From Trinickia caryophylli (GTDB taxonomy: Bacteria; Pseudomonadota; Gammaproteobacteria; Burkholderiales; Burkholderiaceae), in the NCBI RefSeq assembly GCF_034424545.1, contig NZ_CP139970.1:3782001-3846000 (forward strand): DNA of 64,000 bases, in the 5' to 3' direction. Of this stretch, positions 1-7,281 are shown one piece after another. A program made the position numbers and the translations under genes. The notes beneath the pieces were generated by a model. The model ran no database searches, was not told the origin of the DNA, and worked only from the letters and a program-made list of their open reading frames with translations. How positions within the stretch are numbered: position 1 is the stretch's first letter; each line of letters starts with the position of its first letter.

Positions 1-1
1 G

Positions 2-796
2 GCGGGACCCGCGTGGGGCCGATGGACGTTCGGGCCGGCGCGCGAAGCTTACTGGGTCGTCGCGGTCTGGTGCCTGTTCGCGAGTGCCGCGCTTTGGGCG
101 CTCACGTGCACGCCGCTCGCGCGCGTCGCCAATGCGGTGCGCGACAACGCGGCCCGCGTCGCCGCGCTCGGGACCGATCCGCGTCGCGTGCGACACGCGA
201 TGGTCGTTCTGTCGGCGTTCTTCGCGGGTGTGGCCGGTACGCTCGGGTTGATCGACATCGAACTCGCCTCGGCCGAGGGCGTGGGCATGGCGCGCTCGGC
301 CTCGGTGCTCATCGCGACGGTGATCGGCGGCAGCCAATCGTTTTTCGGGCCGGTGCTCGGCGCTATCGTGCTGACCGGTTTCGGTGTCGCGCTCGCGCCG
401 GCCACGCGGGCCTGGCCTTTCTATCTGGGCTTGCTTTTCATTGCCGTGGTCATGCGAGCGCCGGACGGGCTCGTGGGCGCCGCCGCGCGGCACAGGCGGG
501 CGCTGGCTCATCACGGCTCGCGCGCCATGCTCGTCGGCTGTTCGCTTCGCGCGGCAGCCGTACTCGCCTGGATTGCGGCGCTTGTGCTGATCGTCGAAAC
601 GCTCTACGCGCGGCAGTTTGCATTCGACGAAACGGGCGCGCCATGGCGTATCGGCGGCCTGCGTTTCGAGGCGGCATCGCCGGTTACGTGGGGCGTTGCG
701 GCAGGCTTGCTGTGCATCGGCGCGGCAGCGGCACGTGCGGCGCAACATGTGTCGGCCACGCGTACTCGCGCGGTCGCGCGCGGGAGGCAAACGTGA
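2..796 (+). CDS. livM: ABC transporter inner-membrane permease, LivM type (5' end missing)
   Basis: This is the C-terminal ~264 residues of a permease of the branched-chain amino acid/urea (HAAT) ABC family; the gene starts before the window. The reading frame is open from base 2. The conserved cytoplasmic loop that contacts the ATPase is visible (AVRDNAARVAALGTDPRRVR), followed by hydrophobic segments such as VVLSAFFAGVAGTLGLIDIE and a glycine-rich stretch with GGSQSFFGPVLGAIV. The tail has an extra hydrophobic hairpin rich in Ala. Its stop overlaps the GTG start of livG (GTGA), so translation is coupled. The substrate cannot be told from this part; leucine-type amino acids, urea or short amides are all possible. 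Confidence 0.85.
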   Translation, partial: AGPAWGRWTFGPAREAYWVVAVWCLFASAALWALTCTPLARVANAVRDNAARVAALGTDPRRVRHAMVVLSAFFAGVAGTLGLIDIELASAEGVGMARSASVLIATVIGGSQSFFGPVLGAIVLTGFGVALAPATRAWPFYLGLLFIAVVMRAPDGLVGAAARHRRALAHHGSRAMLVGCSLRAAAVLAWIAALVLIVETLYARQFAFDETGAPWRIGGLRFEAASPVTWGVAAGLLCIGAAAARAAQHVSATRTRAVARGRQT

Positions 797-1545
797 GACA
801 GGCGGCGTTGACGCTCACCGGGGTCGAGCAGCGGTTCGGCGCGACCTGCGTGCTTGCCGGTGTGGATCTCTCGATCGAAGCCGGCGAGCGGCATGCGTTG
901 ATCGGTCCGAACGGCGCGGGTAAATCGACACTCTTCGATGTGATCGGCGGCGTGGTGCGGCCGAGCCGGGGCCGTGTTTTCGTCGGCGGGATCGATGTCA
1001 CGGGACGGCCGCCGCACGCAATCGCGCGAATGGGGCTCGCGCGCAGCTTTCAGACGACGAGCATCTTCGCGCGGATGACGGTGCTCGAGAACCTGCGCTG
1101 CGCCGTGCGCTGCGGCAGCGCCCGTCCGCGCGGTTGGCGGCGCTTCGTCGGCGCGGCTCGCGAGGTCGACGCACGGGCCTGGCAACTGCTCGACGCACTC
1201 GCGCTCGCCGAGGCAGCCGAGCGGCTGGCGGGAACGCTCAGCTACGGCGAGCAGCGGGCGCTCGATCTCGGCATTGCCGTTGCGAGCGGCGCCGCGACGT
1301 TGCTCGTCGACGAGCCGACAGCCGGCATGAACCGCGACGAGGCGCGCCGCGCGGTGGCCTTGTTGCGCCGTGTGAGCGAGGGCAAGGCGCTTCTGATGAT
1401 CGAACACGACATGGAGGCGGTGTTCGGCCTCGCCGACCGCGTCTCGGTACTCGTGCAGGGGCGTATCGTCGCCACGGGCACGCCCGACGCGATCCGCGCC
1501 GACGCGCGCGTGCGCGCGGCATACCTCGGCGAGGACACGCCATGA
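793..1545 (+). CDS. livG: ABC transporter ATPase, LivG type
   Basis: ATP-binding subunit (250 aa) of a HAAT-family importer, working on the cytoplasmic face with LivM/LivF. Walker A GPNGAGKST is at about residues 37-45, the signature is LSYGEQR, Walker B is TLLVDEPTAGM and the switch His lies in MIEHDME. The start is GTG at 793, chosen because it overlaps the livM stop and gives the usual length; the frame stays open far upstream but that part is out-of-frame livM sequence. The stop overlaps the livF ATG (ATGA at 1542-1545). All ATPase motifs are intact here, in contrast to the neighbouring livF. Confidence 0.9.
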   Translation: MRQAALTLTGVEQRFGATCVLAGVDLSIEAGERHALIGPNGAGKSTLFDVIGGVVRPSRGRVFVGGIDVTGRPPHAIARMGLARSFQTTSIFARMTVLENLRCAVRCGSARPRGWRRFVGAAREVDARAWQLLDALALAEAAERLAGTLSYGEQRALDLGIAVASGAATLLVDEPTAGMNRDEARRAVALLRRVSEGKALLMIEHDMEAVFGLADRVSVLVQGRIVATGTPDAIRADARVRAAYLGEDTP

Positions 1546-2258
1546 CGGCGCCGCTGCTGGTCGTTGCGGGGTTGCGTGCGTCATATGGCGAGGCGCGCGT
1601 GCTCCACGGGGTCGACCTGAAGATCGGCGCGGGCGAGGTGGTGGCGCTGCTCGGGCGCAACGGTGCCGGGCGCTCGACGTTGGCGAAAGCCCTCGTCGGA
1701 CTCGTCGATCGCGAGGGCTCGGTGCGTTTCGACGGCGAAGAGCTGGGCGCGCTGCCCACGTTCGAAATTGCGCGACGCGGGATCGGCTACGTGGCCGAGC
1801 GGCGCGATGTTTTTCCGACGCTCACGGTCGACGAGAACCTGCGGCTCGGCCTGCGGCCGGGCATGGGCGTGCAACGGCGCGTGGCACGCGCCGCGCTCGA
1901 CGAATCGTACGCACGCTTTCCGATGTTGGCCGCGCGCCGCCGCACGCCGGCTGGCCGCCTCTCGGGCGGCGAGCAGCAAATGCTCGCCCTCGTGCGCGCG
2001 TTGCTCGGCAGGCCCCGCCTGCTGGTCGTCGACGAACCGACGGAGGGCCTGGCGCCGCGCGCCGTGGCCGACGTCATGGACTGCCTGCGTGCGGTGAGCG
2101 CGGCGGGCGGCGCCGTGCTATTGATCGAGCAGCGCTTCACGATAGCGCGTGAAGTCGCCGCGCGAGCGGCCGTCATGGGGCATGGGCGCCTCGTTTTCGA
2201 CGGCGCCATGCAGGCGCTCGACACAGGCATCGTCGACGAATGGATTACCGTCGGATGA
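1542..2258 (+). CDS. livF: ABC transporter ATPase, LivF type, with altered Walker A
   Basis: Second ATP-binding subunit (238 aa) of the HAAT importer. It opens MTAPLLVVAGLRASYGEARV and carries the signature LSGGEQQ, Walker B LLVVDEPTEGLAP and a family-typical QRF switch region. The Walker A reads GRNGAGRST: the invariant lysine is arginine (codon cgc, about residue 42). In ABC ATPases this Lys binds the nucleotide phosphates, and K-to-R changes usually impair hydrolysis. The transporter may therefore rely on the LivG site, or the protein may be weakened. The frame is otherwise complete with no frameshift. ATG at 1542 is coupled to livG. An AT-rich gap follows, so the operon probably ends here. 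Confidence 0.88.
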   Translation: MTAPLLVVAGLRASYGEARVLHGVDLKIGAGEVVALLGRNGAGRSTLAKALVGLVDREGSVRFDGEELGALPTFEIARRGIGYVAERRDVFPTLTVDENLRLGLRPGMGVQRRVARAALDESYARFPMLAARRRTPAGRLSGGEQQMLALVRALLGRPRLLVVDEPTEGLAPRAVADVMDCLRAVSAAGGAVLLIEQRFTIAREVAARAAVMGHGRLVFDGAMQALDTGIVDEWITVG

Positions 2259-2665
2259 GCGGGCCGTCCCCGTTCGTTTTAATTGATGCAATTAAATTAC
2301 TTCAATTACTTTTAAGAACGCTTGTTTGAAATCGAGCCTTTTTGCCATTTGATCTGGATCAAATGACGGGAATGTTTAATTCAGCGTACGACGAATGCCG
2401 GGTCGATGCGCCCAATAAGCGAGAGATACGGCGGCCAGGCAGTATCGCCGAGTTAGATCTTTCGTGTTTGTCTGAAAAATAAAAGGGATTTTCCTGTTCC
2501 CCGCCATATCCAATCCGGCCCCTGATTAATTTTCGTGCTGTCGCCCGACGGGTTCGATCAAGAAACCGCTGCGTAAAACGTAAACGCGCTCATGTCCGCG
2601 GTTTTGTTTTTCGAATACCGCACGGCGTCAGTTATTTCGCCGTGCCGAAGATGGTCGAAGGGTTC
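2259..2665. promoter_or_regulatory. AT-rich intergenic region upstream of the chemosensory operon
   Basis: About 400 bases without a convincing gene. The first part is AT-rich with repeated AATT motifs, including AATTG-ATG-CAATT at 2281-2293. A strong FNR-type palindrome lies at 2346-2365 (separate entry). GAAGGG at 2657-2662 serves as a ribosome site for ATG 2666. I could not assign a convincing -35/-10 pair. Confidence 0.5.
2349..2362. promoter_or_regulatory. FNR/Anr-type binding site
   Basis: TTGATCTGGATCAA matches the classic FNR/Anr box TTGAT-N4-ATCAA exactly. The symmetry extends to nine-base arms (CATTTGATC / GATCAAATG, 2346-2365). It is about 300 bases upstream of the first MCP and 90 bases past livF, so it most likely acts on the chemosensory operon, which would tie that operon to low oxygen. 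That assignment is inference. Confidence 0.65.
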
Positions 2666-3814
2666 ATGACGTATACGCACGATAGGTTTCTCTGGCTGAC
2701 AGCCCCGGTTCTGGGTGGTGTGGGTGCATTGGCCTGTCTCCTCGTCTCTTCCTTCAGCGGTGTGGGATTCGCTGCCGGCATCGTACTCGCCGCGTGCGGC
2801 GGTCTCGCGGGCTGGCGGCACCGGGCCGCCGATGCCCGTCTCGCGCAGTGCCTGACACGGTACTTCGAAAGCCAGCGCGCGTTCGGAGCGGAACTGGCCC
2901 CGGTCTGGTCGCGGCATATCGAATCGTCGCGCTCGCAGATGGAGGAGGCGATTACCGCATTGAGCGCGCGCTTTGCCGCCATCGCTTCGCGGCTCGATAC
3001 CGTGCTCGGCGCATCCGCGGGCGGCGGCACGGGGGCGTCGGGCGGCAGCGACGTCTACGCATCGAGCGAACACGAACTGCAGGCGGTCGTGCTGCGCCAG
3101 CGCGCGGCCGTGGACAGCAAAACCGAAATGCTCGGCAAAGTCCAGGGCCTCAACGGCTTCGTAGAGGAACTGCGCGACATGGTCGAGGCGATCAAGCTCA
3201 TTACGCAGCAGACCAATCTCCTCGCGATCAATGCGGCGATCGAGGCCGCGCATGCGGGGGAAGTGGGGCGCGGCTTTGCCACCGTCGCACAGGAGGTGCG
3301 GGCGCTCTCGCGCAAATCGAGCGAAACGGGCGCGAACATCGCTGCCAAGATCGAGACTATTCGAGACGCGATCGTCTCGGCCTGCGCGGCTGCGGAGCAT
3401 ACGGCCGAAGAGGACGCGACCGCGATGTCGGATTCGCAACGCGCAATCGAGCAGGTGCTCGTACGCTTTCGCGATTTCACTTCCTCGCTCGAATCGGCGG
3501 CCCAACTGCTGCGCGACGAGAGCCTCAGCATCAAGTCCGAGGTCTACGAAGCGCTCGTGCAGTTGCAGTTTCAGGACCGCGTGAGCCAGATCATGCAGCA
3601 CGTCCGGGCCAATATCGAACAGATGCCCGCCGTCATCGACACGCAGTGCGCACGACGGGGCCCCGGTGCTTCGCTGCCGGCGCTCGACGCGGGCCCGTTG
3701 CTCGGCGAGCTAGAGCGCACCTACGCGATGGCCGAGGAGCGCGCGCTGCATCGCGGCGGGAAACATGTGCCCGCACAGGCGTCGGAGCCCAGCTCCGACA
3801 TCACTTTCTTTTGA
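2666..3814 (+). CDS. Methyl-accepting chemotaxis-type receptor, minimal periplasmic part
   Basis: Signal transducer of about 382 aa. Two hydrophobic stretches near residues 8-50 form a membrane hairpin with almost no periplasmic loop, and no clear HAMP follows. The signalling tip is clear at about residue 180 ([18 protein letters not shown], then [15 protein letters not shown]). The distal [14 protein letters not shown] segment resembles that of soluble or minimal transducers in this phylum. ATG 2666 is preferred because GAAGGG lies just upstream; GTG 2642 and ATG 2651 are in frame and possible. First gene of the chemosensory operon, with cheY nine bases downstream. Lack of a periplasmic sensor suggests an internal cue or input from partner proteins. 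Confidence 0.85.
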   Translation: MTYTHDRFLWLTAPVLGGVGALACLLVSSFSGVGFAAGIVLAACGGLAGWRHRAADARLAQCLTRYFESQRAFGAELAPVWSRHIESSRSQMEEAITALSARFAAIASRLDTVLGASAGGGTGASGGSDVYASSEHELQAVVLRQRAAVDSKTEMLGKVQGLNGFVEELRDMVEAIKLITQQTNLLAINAAIEAAHAGEVGRGFATVAQEVRALSRKSSETGANIAAKIETIRDAIVSACAAAEHTAEEDATAMSDSQRAIEQVLVRFRDFTSSLESAAQLLRDESLSIKSEVYEALVQLQFQDRVSQIMQHVRANIEQMPAVIDTQCARRGPGASLPALDAGPLLGELERTYAMAEERALHRGGKHVPAQASEPSSDITFF

Positions 3815-3822
3815 GGATCGCC

Positions 3823-4191
3823 ATGGCAAAGACCATCCTGATCGTCGACGATTCCGCTTCGGTACGGCAAGTCGTCGGCATTGCGCTTCGCGGTGCGGGC
3901 TATGAAGTCATCGAGGGCTGCGACGGCAAGGACGCATTGTCGAAGCTGCAGGGCCAGAAGGTCCATCTCATGATCAGCGATCTGAATATGCCGAACATGG
4001 ACGGCATTTCGTTCATCAAGGCGGTCAAGCAGATGCCCGCCTACAAGTTCACGCCCATCGTGATGTTGACGACGGAGAGCCAGGACGCGAAAAAGCGCGA
4101 GGGCCAGCTCGCCGGCGCGAAGGCATGGGTCGTCAAGCCGTTTCAGCCGCCGCAACTGCTCGCGGCAGTCGAGAAGCTGGTCTTGCCTTGA
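3823..4191 (+). CDS. cheY: CheY-type single-domain response regulator
   Basis: A 122-aa receiver domain. The acidic pocket is D9-D10, the phospho-acceptor is D53 (MISDLNMPNMDG), the switch Thr lies in MLTTES (83-84) and the conserved Lys is K105 (VVKPF). There is no output domain, so it acts by protein contact, classically at the flagellar switch, or as a phosphate sink for the CheA of this operon. A GAGG ribosome site lies just before ATG 3823. The position next to STAS and cheA genes is typical of accessory chemosensory systems, so the target need not be the flagellum. Confidence 0.93.
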   Translation: MAKTILIVDDSASVRQVVGIALRGAGYEVIEGCDGKDALSKLQGQKVHLMISDLNMPNMDGISFIKAVKQMPAYKFTPIVMLTTESQDAKKREGQLAGAKAWVVKPFQPPQLLAAVEKLVLP

Positions 4192-4208
4192 ATAGCGGCG
4201 ATGACGGA

Positions 4209-4541
4209 ATGCCGAACATGACTACTGCCATCACCGTGCCGATCGACATCCCGATGACGATCTACCACGCCGCTGAACTCAAGGACGTGCTGCTCGCTTC
4301 GATCGAAGAGGCGACGCACGTGCGCTTCGATCTGTCGGCGGTTTCCGAGATCGACTGCGCCGGCGCGCAACTGCTCTTCGCCGCACGGCGCAGCGCGGAC
4401 GAGCGCCGCCATGCGTGCGAGTTTGTCGCCGCGAGCGAGGGCCTGCGAGCAACGCTGACGCTGCTCGGCCTCGGTGGCATGCTGGCTGGCGGCGATTCAT
4501 CCGCTGCGGTCGTTCCCGAACTCGAGCGGGCGACGTCATGA
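4209..4541 (+). CDS. STAS-domain (anti-anti-sigma-like) protein
   Basis: A 110-aa STAS protein. The core motif FDLSAVSEIDCAGAQLLFAA (about residues 41-60) matches the SpoIIAA-like signature around the phosphorylatable residue, but a Cys (DCAG) occupies the place where many relatives have Ser/Thr (D-S/T-x-G), so classical phosphorylation control may be absent. ATG 4209 and ATG 4218 are both plausible starts. The stop overlaps the cheA ATG, implying coupled expression. STAS proteins between cheY and cheA occur in several alternative chemosensory operons; the role is not established and a scaffolding or partner-switch function is inference. Confidence 0.8.
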   Translation: MPNMTTAITVPIDIPMTIYHAAELKDVLLASIEEATHVRFDLSAVSEIDCAGAQLLFAARRSADERRHACEFVAASEGLRATLTLLGLGGMLAGGDSSAAVVPELERATS

Positions 4542-6700
4542 ATCTCGACGACGCCCTGCAAACGTTCATCGCCGAGAGCCGCGAACTGCTCGCGCAGATG
4601 GAAGGCGGCCTGCTCGGCATGCGCGAGAGCGCCGCACCCGCCGACGAAATCAACGCCGTGTTCCGCGCCGCTCACACGATCAAGGGCTCGGCGGGGCTTT
4701 TCGGCATCGACGCGATCGTGACGTTCACGCACGTCGTGGAAAGCGTGCTCGATCGCGTCCGCGACAATGAAATCGCCGTCGACGAGCCGCTGATTTCATT
4801 GCTGCTCGCCTGTGGCGACCACATCGGGTTGCTCGTCGAACTGACGGCCGAGACGGGCAACTGCGACGATGAGGCGCTCGCCGCGCGTGCGGCGCCGCTC
4901 GCGGACAAACTCGGCCGCTATCTGCCCGGCTCGGATCATGACGGCACGGCTGCACCGGATACGAATGAGGACGACGGCGGCGGCGCGCACCCCGGCATGA
5001 TGCCGCGGTGCTGGCGTATCGCGCTCGAATGCGGCGAGCCCGTGCTGCGCAACGGAATGGACCCGCTGTCGATCATCCATTACCTCGCGCGGCTGGGCGA
5101 GGTCACGAGCGTGGCGACGAACGGCAATGCCGTGCCGCCGCTCGAGACGCTCGACCCCGAGGCCTGCTATTTGTCGTTCGACATTTCGCTTGTGAGCGAT
5201 GCGGCACGGGAAGCCATCGAAGGCGCTTTCGAATTCGTCCGCGAAGACTGCAGGTTGCGGATCGAGGTGGACGGCGAGCCAGCGCCGCCACGGGGGCGGA
5301 CATCGACTCGTGTCGAATCCGGGGGTACCGGGCAAGCGATGACGGAGGCGGTCGCCCCGGGCGACGACGCTACCGCGACGAACGGCCCTTCGGCCGCCAT
5401 GGCCACAACGGCGGCGGGCGCCGCACCGGCGCTTGCAAGGGCCGCCGCGGCGCCCGCGCGCGAGGTCAAATCGGGCGAGGCGCATTCGATCCGCATCGAC
5501 GCCGACAAGCTCGATCATCTGATCGATCTGGTGGGCGAGCTCATCACCGCATCGGCGAGTACCGAACTTGCGGCGCGCAAGGCCCAGGACGTGGCACTGC
5601 GCGAATCGGCGGCCACGCTCAACGGCCTCATTCAGCGGGTCAGAGACAGCGCGCTGCAGTTGCGCATGGTCAAGATCGGCGCGACTTTCAACCGCTTTCG
5701 CCGTGTCGTGCATGACGTTGCACAGGAGCTCGGCAAGCGTATCGATCTGGTCGTTCAGGGCGAGGACACGGAGCTCGACAAGACGGTGGTCGAGAAGATC
5801 GGCGATCCGCTCACGCACCTCGTGCGCAATTCGATGGATCACGGCATCGAGCCCGCGGAGGTCCGGCGCGCGCGCGGCAAGCCCGAACAGGGCACGCTCA
5901 CGCTCAATGCCTTCCACGATTCGGGGGCGATCGTCATCGAGGTGCGCGACGACGGGGGCGGCCTCGATCGCGCGCGCATCCTCGCCAAGGCGATCGAGCG
6001 CGGCATCGTGCCCCCCGACGCGGCGCTATCCGACGACGAGGTGCACGCGCTCATTTTCGAGCCCGGCTTTTCCACCGCCGAACGCGTGACCAATCTCTCC
6101 GGGCGCGGTGTGGGCATGGACGTGGTCAAGCGCAATATCGCCGCGCTGCGCGGCAGCATCGGCATCGACAGTCGCCCGGGGCTCGGCACCACCGTCTCGG
6201 TGCGTCTGCCGCTCACGCTCGCGATCATCGACGGCTTCCAGGTTTGCGTGGGCGATTCGATCTTCGTCTTGCCGCTCGATGCCGTCGACGAGTGTATCGA
6301 GTTCTCGGCGAGCGGCATGCACGACTACACCGATCTGCGCGGGCAGGTGCTGCCATTCGTTCGTCTGCGCGAGCATTTCGCGCTTGGCGGGCCGCGCAGC
6401 CTCCGGCCCAACATCGTCGTGGTCAAGCATGCCGGCCAGCGCTTCGGGCTCGTGGTCGACCGTTTGCTCGGCGAGGCGCAGACCGTCATCAAGCCGCTGT
6501 CGAAAGTATTCGGCAACGTGCGCGGCGTGAGCGGCTCCACGATTCTCGGCAGCGGCGAAGTCGCGCTGATCCTCGACATCGGCGACTTGATGCGGATGGT
6601 GGGGCCTTCGGGCTCCGCAGGCTCCGCCGGTGCCGCTGGCGCCGCTGGCGCCGCTGGCGCCTTGAATCCGCCTGCCGCCCCGGCACTTGCAACCTGTTAG
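4538..6700 (+). CDS. cheA: Chemotaxis histidine kinase CheA
   Basis: A 720-aa hybrid of standard CheA domains. P1 HPt has H46 in AAHTIKGSAGLF; a variable P2-like part with Ala-rich linker follows to about residue 310; the P3 dimerisation helix starts near SIRIDADKLDHLIDLVGELI; the P4 ATPase has the N box HLVRNSMDHGIEP (about 424-436) and G boxes DDGGGLD and GRGVGMDVV; the CheW-like P5 domain is C-terminal. There is no fused receiver. The tail carries a Gly/Ser/Ala tract made by tandem nine-base units (about 6625-6660), probably a flexible end. ATG 4538 overlaps the STAS stop. It phosphorylates CheY and CheB, as all catalytic boxes are intact. Confidence 0.95.
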   Translation: MNLDDALQTFIAESRELLAQMEGGLLGMRESAAPADEINAVFRAAHTIKGSAGLFGIDAIVTFTHVVESVLDRVRDNEIAVDEPLISLLLACGDHIGLLVELTAETGNCDDEALAARAAPLADKLGRYLPGSDHDGTAAPDTNEDDGGGAHPGMMPRCWRIALECGEPVLRNGMDPLSIIHYLARLGEVTSVATNGNAVPPLETLDPEACYLSFDISLVSDAAREAIEGAFEFVREDCRLRIEVDGEPAPPRGRTSTRVESGGTGQAMTEAVAPGDDATATNGPSAAMATTAAGAAPALARAAAAPAREVKSGEAHSIRIDADKLDHLIDLVGELITASASTELAARKAQDVALRESAATLNGLIQRVRDSALQLRMVKIGATFNRFRRVVHDVAQELGKRIDLVVQGEDTELDKTVVEKIGDPLTHLVRNSMDHGIEPAEVRRARGKPEQGTLTLNAFHDSGAIVIEVRDDGGGLDRARILAKAIERGIVPPDAALSDDEVHALIFEPGFSTAERVTNLSGRGVGMDVVKRNIAALRGSIGIDSRPGLGTTVSVRLPLTLAIIDGFQVCVGDSIFVLPLDAVDECIEFSASGMHDYTDLRGQVLPFVRLREHFALGGPRSLRPNIVVVKHAGQRFGLVVDRLLGEAQTVIKPLSKVFGNVRGVSGSTILGSGEVALILDIGDLMRMVGPSGSAGSAGAAGAAGAAGALNPPAAPALATC

Positions 6701-6709
6701 GCCTGTCTC

Positions 6710-7243
6710 ATGAACCGCTCGACCCAGCCCGATTCGACGCCGCCCGCCGCGCAGCATTCGGCGCAATATCTCACGTTCGTCCTCGGCGGCGAAATGTTCG
6801 GCATCGGTATTCTCACGATCAAGGAAATCATCGAGTTCCACGACGTGACGCCGGTGCCGATGATGCCGCGCACGGTGCGCGGCGTCATCAACCTGCGAGG
6901 CGCCGTGGTGCCCGTAGTCGACCTTCAGGCGCGCTTCGGGCGCGACCCGCGGCCCGTTACCAAGCGCACGTGCATCGTCATCGTCGAACTTGGCGCCGGC
7001 AGCGACGTGCCCGTGGTGGGCGTCGTCGTCGACGGCGTGAGCGAAGTGCTCGATATCGCTGCCGCCGATATCGAGCCCGCCCCCGCCTTCGGTGCGCAGT
7101 TGCGCACCGATTTCATTGCGGGCATGGCGAAGGTGCGAGAGCGCTTCGTCATCCTGCTTTCCGTCGAGCATGTTCTCGCAATCGACGATTTGGCCGAGCT
7201 GGTCGGAGAGCGGCACGCCGCGTCGCCCGAACTCTCGTATTGA
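6710..7243 (+). CDS. cheW: Chemotaxis coupling protein CheW
   Basis: A 177-aa CheW domain with a short N-terminal extension. Diagnostic segments are QYLTFVLGGEMFGIGILTIK, MPRTVRGVINLRGAVVPVVD and the GVVVDGVSEVLDI strand. It bridges receptors and CheA in the cytoplasmic array. It begins ten bases after cheA and ends about 40 bases before the second receptor, so it sits within one transcription unit. Nothing unusual apart from the Ser/Pro/Gln-rich first 15 residues. Confidence 0.95.
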   Translation: MNRSTQPDSTPPAAQHSAQYLTFVLGGEMFGIGILTIKEIIEFHDVTPVPMMPRTVRGVINLRGAVVPVVDLQARFGRDPRPVTKRTCIVIVELGAGSDVPVVGVVVDGVSEVLDIAAADIEPAPAFGAQLRTDFIAGMAKVRERFVILLSVEHVLAIDDLAELVGERHAASPELSY

Positions 7244-7281
7244 CTCCGTCCTTCTTTCTGCCCGTCCTTCGGTAATCCATC

